Numbered from the stretch's first letter, positions 34,781-43,144 are shown. The stretch is 45,645 bases of DNA from Verrucomicrobiota bacterium (GCA_003218475.1 QHNR01000060.1:1-45645); one strand, 5' to 3'. Made by a program: numbers and translations. Notes: generated by a model not told the origin, from the letters alone.

Positions 34781-35299
34781 ATGCCAGGCCCAAACGAACC
34801 AAATGACGAGAACCTTCGTGTTGATGTGCCGCTTCCGACTCCAGGAAAATCGCCAGACCCAAACATAAAATCGCGCGAAACAGTGCGGATCCAGTTGCCG
34901 CTTCGTGAGTCCGCGGCCAAGGTGCCTGTTCATACTCCAGCAGAATCCCGGCCTTCCGCAGGACCTGCTGCTCACGATGTGGTCTCTAGCCAGTTTTCCG
35001 AACCGGTGAGGTCGCCTTCATTTTCGCCGCCGTTATCTGCGTCGGTGATGCCTCCGCCAGATTCGCCGGTTTCAGGACCACAGAAAGAGACATTACGTGT
35101 CCCGCTTGCACCGGAGTCACTTCGCTCCGCGGGTCAGATGAAAAGCACTCCTTCGGCTATGGCCACCCCACATATTGTTCCGCAGAATCTTCTAATCGCT
35201 GCCGCGTCGCGAGAGAAAAGCTCACTCCTGCTGTGTTGGATACTCCTCGGTATTTCGGCCCTGATTTTGCTTATTCAGATTTGGACTTATCTTTCTTAA
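34781..35299 (+). CDS. Proline-rich tail-anchored membrane protein, hypothetical
   Basis: 172 aa from ATG 34781. The first 145 residues are hydrophilic and rich in P, S and E, starting MPGPNEPNDENLRVDVPLPT, with repeated peptides such as ETVRIQLPL and ETLRVPLAPESL, suggesting two degenerate copies of a short motif. The C-terminus is a single hydrophobic helix (LLLCWILLGISALILLIQIW), so it is tail-anchored in the membrane. No family recognised. The thioredoxin gene begins 4 bp after its stop and is probably co-transcribed. Confidence 0.65.
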   Translation: MPGPNEPNDENLRVDVPLPTPGKSPDPNIKSRETVRIQLPLRESAAKVPVHTPAESRPSAGPAAHDVVSSQFSEPVRSPSFSPPLSASVMPPPDSPVSGPQKETLRVPLAPESLRSAGQMKSTPSAMATPHIVPQNLLIAAASREKSSLLLCWILLGISALILLIQIWTYLS

Positions 35300-35303
35300 A
35301 GCC

Positions 35304-35633
35304 ATGGACAATTCCACTATTATCAATCTCAATGAATCCAATTTTGACCGCGAAGTGACGCAACACGACAAGCCGGTGATCGTCGATTTTTGGGCCGAAT
35401 GGTGCGGTCCCTGCAAAATGATCGCGCCACTACTGGATGAGATCGCTCGCGAAAATGTGGACGCGGTCAAAGTAGCGAAAGTCAACGTAGACGAAAATCA
35501 GAGCCTTTCTTTCAAGTACAATATTCGGGCGATCCCGGCTCTGCTTTTTTTCAAAAACGGCCAACTGCGCGACCAAGTTACCGGCGTTGCAAGCAAAAAA
35601 GATTTGCTTATCCGAATCGACGCGCTGGGATGA
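35304..35633 (+). CDS. trxA: Thioredoxin
   Basis: 109 aa, cytoplasmic, normal length. The redox-active dithiol is in VDFWAEWCGPCKMIAPLLDE; the cis-proline segment is YNIRAIPALLFFKNG. It reduces disulfides on target proteins such as ribonucleotide reductase. The start ATG 35304 gives MDNSTIINLNESNFDREVTQ, an ordinary thioredoxin N-terminus. Immediately upstream is the gene for the tail-anchored protein; downstream is AT-rich repeat DNA and the tRNA gene on the other strand. Confidence 0.96.
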   Translation: MDNSTIINLNESNFDREVTQHDKPVIVDFWAEWCGPCKMIAPLLDEIARENVDAVKVAKVNVDENQSLSFKYNIRAIPALLFFKNGQLRDQVTGVASKKDLLIRIDALG

Positions 35634-35637
35634 TGAG

Positions 35638-35700
35638 ATTTAACAATTTAGCGACTTAGTGATTTCTCAATCGGTAAATCATTGATTCGTTGAATGGCGA
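35638..35700. repeat. AT-rich nonamer-type near-tandem repeat (left copy)
   Basis: Units resembling GATTTAACA, ATTTAGCG, ACTTAGTG, ATTTCTCAA, then complementary TAAATCATTGATTCGTTGAA. One of three such blocks within 750 bp. Confidence 0.7.
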
Positions 35701-35707
35701 AATAGCT

Positions 35708-35781
<74 letters not shown>

Positions 35782-35804
35782 GCGTGAAACCCGAAAATAA
35801 ACCC

Positions 35805-35878
35805 AATTTAGCGATTTAACGATTTAGTGATTTGATGATTTTAATCGCGGAATCCTAAATCGTTAAATAGCTAAATTA
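35805..35878. repeat. AT-rich nonamer-type near-tandem repeat (middle copy)
   Basis: ATTTAGCG, ATTTAACG, ATTTAGTG, ATTTGATG on one side, then AATCCTAAATCGTTAAATAG on the other, so it forms a long imperfect hairpin. It separates the tRNA gene from rplS. Confidence 0.75.
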
Positions 35879-35950
35879 CGCCTTCCGTTTGCAAATTGTC
35901 CTTGCCTATTCGACAGTGTGCGCCCGCATTCGCGTGGTCCGCACAGGCTT

Positions 35951-36292
35951 ATGAATCGAATCATCGACGTCATCGAAAAGGAACAGCAAAAAGCCGATCT
36001 GACGCCGTTTTCTGTCGGCGACAGTGTACGCGTTCACACGCGGGTCGTAGAAGGTGACAAGGAGAGAATCCAGATATTTACCGGTGTAGTGATCGGCCGT
36101 AAAGGGCGCGGACTAAACCAAACATTCACTGTGCGCCGCATTTCGTACGGAGAGGGCGTCGAGAGAGTCTTTCCGCTCCATTCGCCGCGGATCGCAAAAG
36201 TAGAAGTGGAGCAACAAGGCCGAGCCCGTCGCGCCAAACTAAATTATCTCCGCACTCGCAAAGGCAAGGAAGCAACGGCGGTGCGCGAATGA
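35951..36292 (+). CDS. rplS: 50S ribosomal protein L19
   Basis: 113 aa, the usual length of L19. The chosen start ATG 35951 gives [20 protein letters not shown]; the upstream in-frame ATG at 35918 would add an unrelated arginine-rich leader. Signatures: [20 protein letters not shown] and [20 protein letters not shown], ending [18 protein letters not shown]. It sits at the 30S-50S interface. rnhB and yraN follow, the same order as in many bacteria, though separated from rplS here by a repeat block. Confidence 0.96.
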   Translation: MNRIIDVIEKEQQKADLTPFSVGDSVRVHTRVVEGDKERIQIFTGVVIGRKGRGLNQTFTVRRISYGEGVERVFPLHSPRIAKVEVEQQGRARRAKLNYLRTRKGKEATAVRE

Positions 36293-36297
36293 CGTCG

Positions 36298-36386
36298 CAT
36301 TTAGCGATTTAGAGAATTAGTGAATTAACGATTGAAGCAGCCGGTCAAATCGCTAAATCGTTAAATCATTGAATCGCTAAATTGAC
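36298..36386. repeat. AT-rich nonamer-type near-tandem repeat (right copy)
   Basis: ATTTAGCG, ATTTAGAG, AATTAGTG, AATTAACG units, then the complementary AAATCGCTAAATCGTTAAAT and more. It fills the gap between rplS and rnhB and ends 3 bp before the rnhB start. Confidence 0.78.
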
Positions 36387-36389
36387 GAA

Positions 36390-37088
36390 ATGTATCGGCG
36401 CTGCGGATTTCGTTACGAGAAAAAACTCCGCTCCACCGGCCTCGCACGCGTTGCCGGTATTGACGAAGCCGGCCGCGGCGCACTGGCCGGTCCAGTTGTC
36501 GCGGCTGCCGTTGTTCTTCCGGAAAAATTCCGTCACCGTCGGCTAAACGATTCGAAACAACTTGCGCCGGAGCTGCGCGAGGAAATCTATTGCGAACTCG
36601 TCTCAGATACCGAACTCAGATGGGGAGTCGCCGTTGTTGATTCCATCGAGATCGATCGGATCAATATTTTGCGCGCCAGCCACCGCGCCATGCGGCTGGC
36701 GATCGGAGCTCTAATCGAACCGCCCGACCACGTCTTGATCGACGGGCTGCCTGTGATCCCTTTTCCACTTCCGCAGACGGCGATCATCGACGGTGATTGC
36801 ATCAGCTTGAGCATCGCTGCCGCGAGCGTCATCGCCAAGGTGACGCGGGATCGGATGATGCGTGACTTTTGCACTCAATTCCCCCAGTATTGCTTCTCCC
36901 AGCACAAAGGTTACGGAACTGAACTGCATCTGCTGAAGCTCCATGAATTCGGTCCTTGCCCGATCCATCGCCGATCTTTCGAGCCGGTGGCGCAACCACT
37001 TCTCGCGTTGGGCGAGCTTGTCCAAATCCGGTCATCTCCGCCGCGGCGCGCGCGGCGAGAAGTTAGCGTGCCGATACCTGAAGTATAG
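36390..37088 (+). CDS. rnhB: Ribonuclease HII
   Basis: 232 aa. Removes ribonucleotides and RNA primers from RNA/DNA hybrids. The catalytic D-E motif is in VAGIDEAGRGALAGPVVAAA near residue 22; further carboxylates are in DHVLIDGLP and AASVIAKVTRDRMM. QHKGYGTELHL is another conserved block. The start ATG 36390 gives MYRRCGFRYEKKL. The 3' end overlaps the yraN frame by up to 146 bp, and the last 30 residues, with SPPRRARREVSVPIPEV, are not part of the conserved fold. Confidence 0.95.
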   Translation: MYRRCGFRYEKKLRSTGLARVAGIDEAGRGALAGPVVAAAVVLPEKFRHRRLNDSKQLAPELREEIYCELVSDTELRWGVAVVDSIEIDRINILRASHRAMRLAIGALIEPPDHVLIDGLPVIPFPLPQTAIIDGDCISLSIAAASVIAKVTRDRMMRDFCTQFPQYCFSQHKGYGTELHLLKLHEFGPCPIHRRSFEPVAQPLLALGELVQIRSSPPRRARREVSVPIPEV

Positions 37089-37407
37089 CGGTTACAAAAT
37101 CCTGTTACGCAATTTCCGCGGCCGCAGCGGTGGCGAGATCGACATTGTCTGTCGTGACAACGACACGGTGGTATTTGTGGAAGTAAAAACACGCGCAAGC
37201 GAAGATTTCGGCCGGCCGTTCGAAGCGGTGAATCGGGAAAAACAGAAGCGAATTTCGCGCGGCGCCCTTGCCTGGCTGCGAATGCTCGATAATCCCGACA
37301 TTCTTTTCCGCTTCGATGTCGTTGAAGTCATCATTGCTGATGATGCAAAGCCGCGGATGGAACTGATTAAAAACGCGTTTCCTCTCTCCAAACCATATCT
37401 CTACTAA
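36943..37407 (+). CDS. yraN: UPF0102 protein YraN
   Basis: Up to 154 aa; small nuclease-like fold (restriction-endonuclease-like) of unclear function. Core motifs: GARGEKLACRYLKYSGYKIL, GRSGGEIDIVCRDNDTVVFV and EVKTRASEDFGRP, matching the E-I-D...E-V-K catalytic pattern of the fold. The ATG at 36943 gives a 25-residue extension overlapping rnhB; a TTG at 37018 would be a more compact start with about 71 bp overlap. Position after rnhB is the commonly seen arrangement. Confidence 0.87.
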   Translation: MNSVLARSIADLSSRWRNHFSRWASLSKSGHLRRGARGEKLACRYLKYSGYKILLRNFRGRSGGEIDIVCRDNDTVVFVEVKTRASEDFGRPFEAVNREKQKRISRGALAWLRMLDNPDILFRFDVVEVIIADDAKPRMELIKNAFPLSKPYLY

Positions 37408-37436
37408 TCATCGCTTAAGCGGAGCAATAGGATCGC

Positions 37437-37471
37437 CTCTCCCTAAGCAAGGGAGAGGGTGAGGGTGGGCG
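37437..37471. repeat. CTCTCCC-type dispersed inverted repeat (short copy)
   Basis: CCTCTCCCTaagcaAGGGAGAGG, then GTGAGGGTGG. Related to the element at 19477-19563. It could double as a terminator for yraN. Confidence 0.65.
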
Positions 37472-37522
37472 GGTCAAGGCTGGACAATGACTGCACGCTT
37501 GGCAAAATCATAACTCGCTACT

Positions 37523-39061
37523 ATGGCCGAACCGATTCTGGTCGCTCAATCTAAGGAACAAATCTTTTTGTTGCCGAAGATGGCGAACCGCCACGGCTTG
37601 ATCGCTGGGGCCACCGGTACCGGCAAAACAGTGACGCTCCAAACGCTCGCTGAAAATTTTAGCGCGCGTGGCGTGCCCGTGTTCATGGCGGACGTGAAAG
37701 GCGATCTCGCGGGGCTGAGTCAGCCGGGCGGAAACAATCCAAAAGTGGTCGAACGGGCGAAGGAGCTTAAGATCGACGGTTTCAAAGGCGAAGCGAGTCC
37801 GGTCGTTTTCTGGGATGTCTTCCGCGAACAAGGTCATCCCGTCCGTGCCACCGTATCGGAAATGGGTCCGCTGCTTCTCGCGCGTTTGCTCGAGTTGAAC
37901 GATACGCAGGAAGGCGTCCTCAACATCGTTTTTAAGATCGCCGACGAAAACGGACTGCTCCTTCTCGATCTTAAAGATCTGCGTTCGATCTTGCAGTACG
38001 TCGCGGACAGCGCTGATCAGGTTAAAACGCAATATGGAAATGTTTCAGCCGCAAGCGTAGGAACGATTCAGCGCAGTCTGCTGGCGCTGGAATCACAGGG
38101 CGCCGATAAATTTTTCGGCGAGCCGGCGCTCAATCTTGAGGACTTGATTCAAACACAATCCGGAAAGGGTGTAGTCAACGTTCTAGCCGCGGACAAGCTG
38201 ATGCAAAAGTCGCCGAAGGTTTATGCGACATTCCTGCTTTGGATGCTTTCGGAATTGTTCGAGAATCTTCCAGAAATTGGCGATCCAGAGAAACCGAAGC
38301 TCGTTTTCTTTTTCGATGAAGCGCATTTGCTTTTTACCGACATCGCGCCAGCGGTCGAACAAAAGATCGAGCAGATGGTGCGATTGATCCGGTCCAAGGG
38401 CGTCGGCGTTTATTTTGTTAGCCAAAATCCGCTGGATATCCCCGACGTTGTTCTAGGTCAGCTCGGGAATCGCGTGCAGCACGCCTTGCGCGCCTTTACG
38501 CCGTGCGATCAAAAAGCAGTGAAAGCTGCTGCGGAAACCTTCCGCCAAAATCCGAAACTCAAAGTCGAGACGGTGCTTACGGAGCTCGCGGTTGGCGAAG
38601 CACTAGTGTCGATGCTCGATGAGAACGGCAGTCCGCAAATTGTCGAGCGCGCAAAAATCGTTCCGCCGCGCAGTCAAATCGGCGCGATCACGCCGGATCA
38701 GCGAAAGCAAATCATCAGTTCCTCGGTGCTTGCCGGCCATTATGAAAATGCGGTCGATCGTGAATCGGCTTATGAAAAATTGCAGGCGAGAGCGGGGGAG
38801 AAAGCACAAACTGCCGGTGCACCGCCTGTGACGGCAGCCGCGCCGGCCGCCGAAGGAACCCAGCCGTCAGCGCTCGCAGAAGCCCTGGGAACAGTCACAG
38901 CAGCCTTTCAACCAACAATTGGACCACGCGGCGCGATTCATGATTCGCTCGCCACTTCAATGGCTAAGAGCGCGATGCGCGCCGCTAGCAGCCAAATCGG
39001 CCGGCAACTCGTTCGCGGAATCCTAGGAGGAATTCTCGGCGGCAGCGGGCGCCGGAGATAA
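37523..39061 (+). CDS. HerA-like/DUF853 ATPase
   Basis: 512 aa. Walker [21 protein letters not shown] (about 26-45), [18 protein letters not shown] directly after, [20 protein letters not shown] in the middle, and Walker [13 protein letters not shown] (about 258-269). Then the arginine-finger-like [20 protein letters not shown]. These are DUF853/HerA-like helicase domain features, proteins in the FtsK-HerA superfamily that probably translocate DNA or assemble as hexamers; their cellular role is not established. The C-terminal 60 residues are low-complexity (A, G, P) ending [13 protein letters not shown]. Monocistronic between repeats. Confidence 0.88.
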   Translation: MAEPILVAQSKEQIFLLPKMANRHGLIAGATGTGKTVTLQTLAENFSARGVPVFMADVKGDLAGLSQPGGNNPKVVERAKELKIDGFKGEASPVVFWDVFREQGHPVRATVSEMGPLLLARLLELNDTQEGVLNIVFKIADENGLLLLDLKDLRSILQYVADSADQVKTQYGNVSAASVGTIQRSLLALESQGADKFFGEPALNLEDLIQTQSGKGVVNVLAADKLMQKSPKVYATFLLWMLSELFENLPEIGDPEKPKLVFFFDEAHLLFTDIAPAVEQKIEQMVRLIRSKGVGVYFVSQNPLDIPDVVLGQLGNRVQHALRAFTPCDQKAVKAAAETFRQNPKLKVETVLTELAVGEALVSMLDENGSPQIVERAKIVPPRSQIGAITPDQRKQIISSSVLAGHYENAVDRESAYEKLQARAGEKAQTAGAPPVTAAAPAAEGTQPSALAEALGTVTAAFQPTIGPRGAIHDSLATSMAKSAMRAASSQIGRQLVRGILGGILGGSGRRR

Positions 39062-39077
39062 TTGTGGCCGAAATCTC

Positions 39078-39105
39078 AGGCGCTCGCCGCGGCGAGCGCC
39101 TCTAC
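39078..39105 (-). repeat. REP-like element
   Basis: On the minus strand GTAG is followed by AGGCGCTCGCC and GGCGAGCGCCT arms. Downstream of the HerA-like gene; may contribute to termination. Confidence 0.75.
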
Positions 39106-39157
39106 AATAAAATCGCCGGACAGGCGACGCGCATCCGGCGATTTGAGTTATTCTCGT

Positions 39158-39463
39158 TTATGGCGTTGGCGCAGCCTTCGCTTCTTTCTTCCCACCCTTG
39201 CCGGCCTTCACTTCCACGTCCGTGGCTGACATGGTGTAAGTGACTGTCACCTTGTCGCCGACCTTAACGTCACCGGTGACTTTGGTATTCGAGTCACGAT
39301 TGATTTCCCAGCGGTCCTTTCCCTTCTGGACCGCGATCATCGAATCGGTGACCTCGAGAACCGGCCCGGTCACCTGGTAAGTCTTCCCGCCCGCGGCAAA
39401 AGCTGCGCTGCTGAGCACGAGACTCGCTGCGGCCAATAAACTAAGTGGTAATTTTATTTTCAT
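39158..39463 (-). CDS. Small secreted protein, paralog 1
   Basis: 101 aa. Signal peptide MKIKLPLSLLAAASLVLSSA with AFA cleavage motif, then a compact beta-rich domain: GKTYQVTGPVLEVTDSMIAV, KGKDRWEINRDSNTKVTGD and VKVGDKVTVTYTMSATDVEV, and a lysine-rich tail. The same layout is found 292 bp away at 39755-40060 with clear similarity (TYQ.TG.V.E.T.S...V.KG..R.EI; VTVTY.MSAT). The fold looks like an OB/DUF5666-type periplasmic domain; function unknown. Confidence 0.78.
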   Translation of the reverse strand: MKIKLPLSLLAAASLVLSSAAFAAGGKTYQVTGPVLEVTDSMIAVQKGKDRWEINRDSNTKVTGDVKVGDKVTVTYTMSATDVEVKAGKGGKKEAKAAPTP

Positions 39464-39754
39464 GTAGGCAATTAGACTGCTTCCGGTGGGTTCTATTCAA
39501 GCGTTGGATCAGGAATGCAGGATTCGGATTGAATCAGGAAAGCAGGAAGGCAGGAAATATTAGTAGCGGGTCGCGACGAGTTCCCAATTGGTCGTTGAGT
39601 GTTGGGTGCTCGCCACGGCGGAGCCCGTCGAGGGTAGAGGCGGTTGGATGTTTGCTTCTACTCTCTCGGTGTCGCGATTGTCTTCACGCGATGGCCATGC
39701 GACGTGTTCGTCGGCCCTTTGTCATTCCCCGCGGTAACGCCAGTCCGGCTCGGA
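39464..39754. other. Intergenic gap between the two paralogs, with GCAGGAA-type repeats
   Basis: 291 bp without a supported gene. About 39507-39560 is a near-tandem of CAGGAATGCAGGA, CAGGAAAGCAGGAAGGCAGG units. Short open frames crossing it on the plus strand have no protein-like features. Confidence 0.5.
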
Positions 39755-40060
39755 CTACGGATTCGCCGAAGCTTTGGTCTCTTCTTTGGAGGACGACGCG
39801 GCCCCGCCTTCAATCTTCGTCGCGCTCATCACGTACGTCACGGTCACGGTCGAGCCGACTTTGAGTTCGGCTGAACCTTTCGTCGTCGCAGGATCGATAT
39901 CGATCTCAAATCGTTCCGGTCCTTTCTCCACCGTAACTTTGCTACCTGTCGCTTCGACCACCGTTCCCGTGATTTGATAAGTCCTGGCACCGGCGGCGAA
40001 TGCAATGCCGCTAAACACCAGGCTGACCGCAGCCAGCAAACAAATAATTTTCGGATTCAT
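39755..40060 (-). CDS. Small secreted protein, paralog 2
   Basis: 101 aa, paralog of the protein at 39158-39463. Signal peptide MNPKIICLLAAVSLVFSGIA with AFAAGARTY cleavage region. The domain reads TYQITGTVVEATGSKVTVEK, GPERFEIDIDPATTKGSAEL, then VGSTVTVTYVMSATKIEGG, with a serine/lysine-rich tail. Most divergence is in the middle loop and the tail; both have identical length. Tandem duplication with later divergence is likely. Exported to the periplasm; function unknown. Confidence 0.78.
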   Translation of the reverse strand: MNPKIICLLAAVSLVFSGIAFAAGARTYQITGTVVEATGSKVTVEKGPERFEIDIDPATTKGSAELKVGSTVTVTYVMSATKIEGGAASSSKEETKASANP

Positions 40061-40108
40061 AGATTGGCGATAAGCCCGAACAATCGGCGAGGCAAGATTT
40101 ACAACCAG

Positions 40109-40879
40109 TCAATTTTTCTTTTGGTTGGTTCCGGAATAACCTTTGATCCCTACCCGCAGAGTCAGCGGCCAAATGACGCGACGCGTCTGCTTTGTCTTGT
40201 CCCACGCGGCGCCGAGTTCATCGGCAATTTCGTCCAAGGGGTCGCGCTGGTTCGCGGCGATGAACCGTTGTGTCGCGGACCACGACCGCAGATAACCCAC
40301 CAGATGTTCCAGGTTCCATTGGGCGATCATTTCGAATGAAGGCGTCTGAATTTCAAAAAAGGGGAATGGGAGTTCTTCGAATTTTTCAACGAGCACGCGC
40401 TCGGGTGGCCAGAAAGGCCCGACCACCTCGTAATAATATCGATTTATGACTTCGTCGATCGCCGGCTCGATGTGCAACAAATTGTAAGCTGACGCAGCCA
40501 GGAGGCCCTTTGGTGTCAGCACTCGCCGCGCTTCCGCACGAAACCGGTCTAGATCGAACCAGTGCAGGGCCTGTGCAACCATAATCAGATCGATGGTTCC
40601 CGATTCGATCCCGCTGTTCTCTGCGGGTGCGATACGATACTCCACGCGTTCGTGCGCCTGGGCATTTGAGATTTGTTTCTCACTTGCGTCAGTCGCGATC
40701 ACATGATCGAACACTGACGCCAGTCCGACTGCCGCCTGTCCGTTTCCCGTACCGCAATCCCACGCGAGCTGACGACTCGGTGCGATGCTCCCCAGATAAT
40801 CGAAAAGTTCCTGTGGGTAACGTGGGCGGAATTTCGCGTAATTAGCGGCCTGCTTCGAAAAGTGATCTTTGAAGCTCAT
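40109..40879 (-). CDS. Class I SAM-dependent methyltransferase
   Basis: 256 aa. Rossmann-type methyltransferase: motif I is LAWDCGTGNGQAAVGLA (about 39-55), the acidic loop end VIATDASEKQISNAQ, and motif IV GTIDLIMVAQALHWFDLDRF. N-terminus DHFSKQAANYAKFRPRYPQE and the C-terminal cap (RPTLR, WPLTLRVGIKGYSG) match the Methyltransf_11 type related to yeast trans-aconitate methyltransferase-like proteins. Substrate unknown. A REP-like element lies just upstream. Confidence 0.87.
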   Translation of the reverse strand: MSFKDHFSKQAANYAKFRPRYPQELFDYLGSIAPSRQLAWDCGTGNGQAAVGLASVFDHVIATDASEKQISNAQAHERVEYRIAPAENSGIESGTIDLIMVAQALHWFDLDRFRAEARRVLTPKGLLAASAYNLLHIEPAIDEVINRYYYEVVGPFWPPERVLVEKFEELPFPFFEIQTPSFEMIAQWNLEHLVGYLRSWSATQRFIAANQRDPLDEIADELGAAWDKTKQTRRVIWPLTLRVGIKGYSGTNQKKN

Positions 40880-40893
40880 GCTATCCTCGTTCT

Positions 40894-40916
40894 GTAGCGG
40901 CGGTCTGCGACCGCCG
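40894..40916 (+). repeat. REP element
   Basis: GTAG at 40894-40897 followed by CGGCGGTC and GACCGCCG arms with a 3-nt loop. In the gap between the methyltransferase and ferritin genes. Confidence 0.8.
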
Positions 40917-40925
40917 AAATTCGAC

Positions 40926-40949
40926 GCGTTGGACGTTGAGCGTTGAGCG
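40926..40949. repeat. Heptamer tandem repeat, intergenic copy
   Basis: GCGTTGGACGTTGAGCGTTGAGCG in part; its reverse complement matches the repeat inside rimO (33600-33636), including the CAACGTCCAACG junction. Confidence 0.75.
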
Positions 40950-40959
40950 TTTCCTGCTG

Positions 40960-41472
40960 CTACTCTTTGGGCGGTGTCGGAATAGCTCTCACGCCAACGC
41001 GAGCAAGGTACTCATCAGCCTGCAATAGATCGTTGCCTGCGCGCTCGAGGATCTTGAGCAGATTATCCATTGACGAAACTTCCTCGAGCTGTTCGGTCAG
41101 GAACCACTGCAGGAAATTAATCGTGATGTAGTCGTTCTGCTTTCGGGCGAGCTCCACGAGCCCGTTGATTTGCTGGGTGACATGAATCTCTTGGTCGAGC
41201 GACAATTTCACCGCGTCGCGAGCGGTCTTGAATTTCGATTTCGGCGCGTCGATCGCCGGAATCGCCACGCGCCCGCCGGCATCCACCACGTATTTGATAA
41301 AGCGCAGCGCATGCCCTTTCTCTTCCTCCGCCTGCCGGAAAAAATGTTGCGACAATTGCGGCAACGCCTCCGCCGCAAAATGCGCTGCAATCGCGTAATA
41401 CTGCAGCTCAGCGGTGAATTCGTATCCGATTTGCTCGTTAATAGCGTCGATTACTTTCTGGCTTGTAAGCAT
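40960..41472 (-). CDS. Ferritin
   Basis: 170 aa, typical ferritin length. Four-helix-bundle protein with ferroxidase ligands in INEQIGYEFTAELQYYAIA (glutamate near 17), EEEKGHALRFIKY (E-x2-H region, near 50) and LVELARKQNDYITINFLQW with QLEEVSSMDNLL. Stores iron as ferric mineral and limits oxidative damage in the cytoplasm. The start MLTSQKVIDAINEQIGYEFT is standard. Monocistronic; I see no clear Fur box upstream by eye. Confidence 0.93.
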   Translation of the reverse strand: MLTSQKVIDAINEQIGYEFTAELQYYAIAAHFAAEALPQLSQHFFRQAEEEKGHALRFIKYVVDAGGRVAIPAIDAPKSKFKTARDAVKLSLDQEIHVTQQINGLVELARKQNDYITINFLQWFLTEQLEEVSSMDNLLKILERAGNDLLQADEYLARVGVRAIPTPPKE

Positions 41473-41747
41473 ACAGAAAGCTTACCGCGGATTACACGGA
41501 TGCAAACGGATGGTTGGCGTTCATGCACGGGGATGCGGTCACAAATTGCAACCACATCTCGCCGCGTATTGCCCAGCTACGAGAGCGCCGCGACGACAGA
41601 TTCGTTTCTCTGCCGCATCGTAACCGGCGGCTGTAGCCGGAGGCGGTGACTCCGGCAAATCGACTTATGATCTAGGTGGGCCGCCAGGCGTCGAGGTGAG
41701 ATCAGGTTGGTTGGTGAAAAAATTCCGTGTGAACTTACGTTGGCTAT
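41473..41747. other. Intergenic gap with repeat fragments
   Basis: 275 bp. It holds a CACGGATGCAAACGGATGG repeat stretch (about 41490-41512, related to 4185-4261) and the REP at 41633-41655. No supported gene; a minus-strand open frame across it runs antisense through the aldo/keto reductase. Confidence 0.5.
41633..41655 (+). repeat. REP-like element
   Basis: GTAG at 41633-41636 followed by CCGGAG and CTCCGG arms around a 7-nt loop. Confidence 0.7.
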
Positions 41748-42737
41748 ATGGATAACGAAGCTTCGGCAATAAAACATGATCAGCTTTGCGGCGTGATGAG
41801 CCGCCGCGTTTTTCTTCGTGCAACGCTCGCAGGCGGAGCAGCTCTTTTGGCCGGCAGAGCAGCCGAACTGTTGGTCGCCGCATCGCCGGGTGAGAACTCC
41901 ATTTTCAGCATCGGTGGCGATCTGCCGGTCAACCGACTTGGGTTCGGAGCGATGCGTCTCACGGGCGAGGGGATCTGGGGTTGGCCGCCGGACCGCGAGA
42001 ATGCGCACAAGGTCTTGCGACGTGCGGTCGAGCTTGGCGCGAACTTGATCGACACAGCGGATGCCTATGGACCGGAAACCGATGAATTGCTCATCGCAGA
42101 AGCGCTTTACCCGTACCCGAAGGGACTCGTCATCGCGACAAAGGGCGGTCAGATACGACCCGAGGCCGCCCAGTGGGTGCCGAAGGGTGACCCCGAATAT
42201 CTCAAACAATGCATCGACAAAAGTTTGAAGCGTCTAAAGCTTGAGCGCATCGATCTTTATCAGCTGCATCGCATTGATCCCAAGGTACCGATGGAAGAAT
42301 CGCTCGGCGCGCTGAAGGAAATGCAAAGCGCCGGTAAGATTCGTCACATCGGATTATCTGAAGTGTCACCAGAGCAGGTTGAGCGCGCGCGCAAGACTGT
42401 GCCGATCGTCAGTGTGCAGAACCGTTACAATATCACCGATCGAAAGTGGGAGAATACTCAGGCGTATTGCTAGAAAGAACAGATCGGGTTCATGCCATGG
42501 GCGCCCGTTGGTGGGAGTAGGGGAATGACCAACGCCGCCTTGGAAAAAGCCGCGAAAGATCACGGCGTAACCATTTATCAACTCGGCTTAGCTTGGCTGT
42601 TGCATCGATCGCCAGTAATGCTGCCGATTCCAGGCACGTCATCGCTCGCACACTTGGAGGAAAATATGGCGGCGCGGAAAATACAGTTGAGCACGGAAGA
42701 ATGGAAGACGACTGACGCGCTGGCGAACCAAGCGTGA
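41748..42737 (+). pseudogene. Aldo/keto reductase with Tat signal, interrupted by an in-frame amber stop
   Basis: The frame from ATG 41748 (alternative start 41796, MSRRVFLRATLAGGAALLAG, a twin-arginine signal) gives an NADPH-dependent aldo/keto reductase: NRLGFGAMRLTGEG, LIDTADAYGPETDE (catalytic D and Y), LVIATKGGQ (K), YQLHRID (H) and QNRYNITDRKWEN. After AYC the codon at 42471-42473 is TAG, then the same frame continues KEQIGFMPWAPVGG and ends IPGTSSLAHLEENMAARK at 42737, as expected for the C-terminus. A single G-to-T change in the usual glutamate codon would explain it. Either a recent pseudogene, a sequencing error, or a truncated product. Confidence 0.8.
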
Positions 42738-42747
42738 CAATCAGGCG

Positions 42748-43119
42748 ATGAAGCGAGTTCCTTCTAAAGTGAAGAAGAAACGCAAGACGAAAAAATCTGC
42801 GGCCATTCGCAGCTTGCGCGGCAAATATAAGCATCTCGATCTGATGAAAGGATTAATGGAATCGCGCGGGCAAGATCGACAACGGCAGAGTGGGAAAAAG
42901 AGGAATGTGACCGAACTTCGAGCGGCGGCGACCGCGAAACGCATGTTGACGAGCACGCAAGCTGCCGAACTGGGTAGCTACACTCGTGACCACATTGGCC
43001 TTTTGCTCCGCCGCAAGACTGTGCAAGGTAAAAAACTGGGGCGTGATTGGATAGTGGACGCCGCCAGCCTCCATGATTATGTCAAGAAGAACCCGCGCCC
43101 CGGTCCATCAGCAGGTTGA
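42748..43119 (+). CDS. Basic protein with excisionase-like HTH
   Basis: 123 aa. Residues 1-55 are strongly basic (MKRVPSKVKKKRKTKKSAAI) with RSLRGKYKHLDLMKG, a stretch recalling antitoxin/small regulator N-termini. Residues 65-118 form a MerR/excisionase-type HTH: MLTSTQAAELGSYTRDHIGL and GKKLGRDWIVDAASLHDYV. A sigma70-like promoter with an embedded inverted repeat follows its stop and precedes a DNA methyltransferase fragment. It could regulate that gene. Starts 11 bp after the aldo/keto reductase stop. Confidence 0.68.
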   Translation: MKRVPSKVKKKRKTKKSAAIRSLRGKYKHLDLMKGLMESRGQDRQRQSGKKRNVTELRAAATAKRMLTSTQAAELGSYTRDHIGLLLRRKTVQGKKLGRDWIVDAASLHDYVKKNPRPGPSAG

Positions 43120-43144
43120 CATTATATCGTCTAGCCGATATATT
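43116..43144 (+). promoter_or_regulatory. Sigma70-type promoter (TTGACA-17-TATATT)
   Basis: A consensus -35 TTGACA at 43116-43121, 17-bp spacer, and -10 TATATT at 43139-43144. Located 34 bp upstream of the methyltransferase fragment ATG (43178). The best promoter match I found in the window. Confidence 0.7.
43123..43142. promoter_or_regulatory. Inverted repeat operator overlapping the promoter
   Basis: TATATCG (43123-43129) and CGATATA (43136-43142) with a 6-nt centre, filling the spacer and -10 box of the promoter. A protein bound here would block RNA polymerase. The adjacent HTH protein (42748-43119) is the obvious candidate, by inference. Confidence 0.6.

Noticed and set aside
41577..42209. 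210-aa minus-strand open frame
   Set aside because: It is antisense to the aldo/keto reductase and has no coherent protein features.
42471..42473. Amber codon as a recoded amino acid (for example pyrrolysine)
   Set aside because: The family has an ordinary glutamate-like residue here, nothing else in the window suggests TAG recoding, and neighbouring genes are also damaged.
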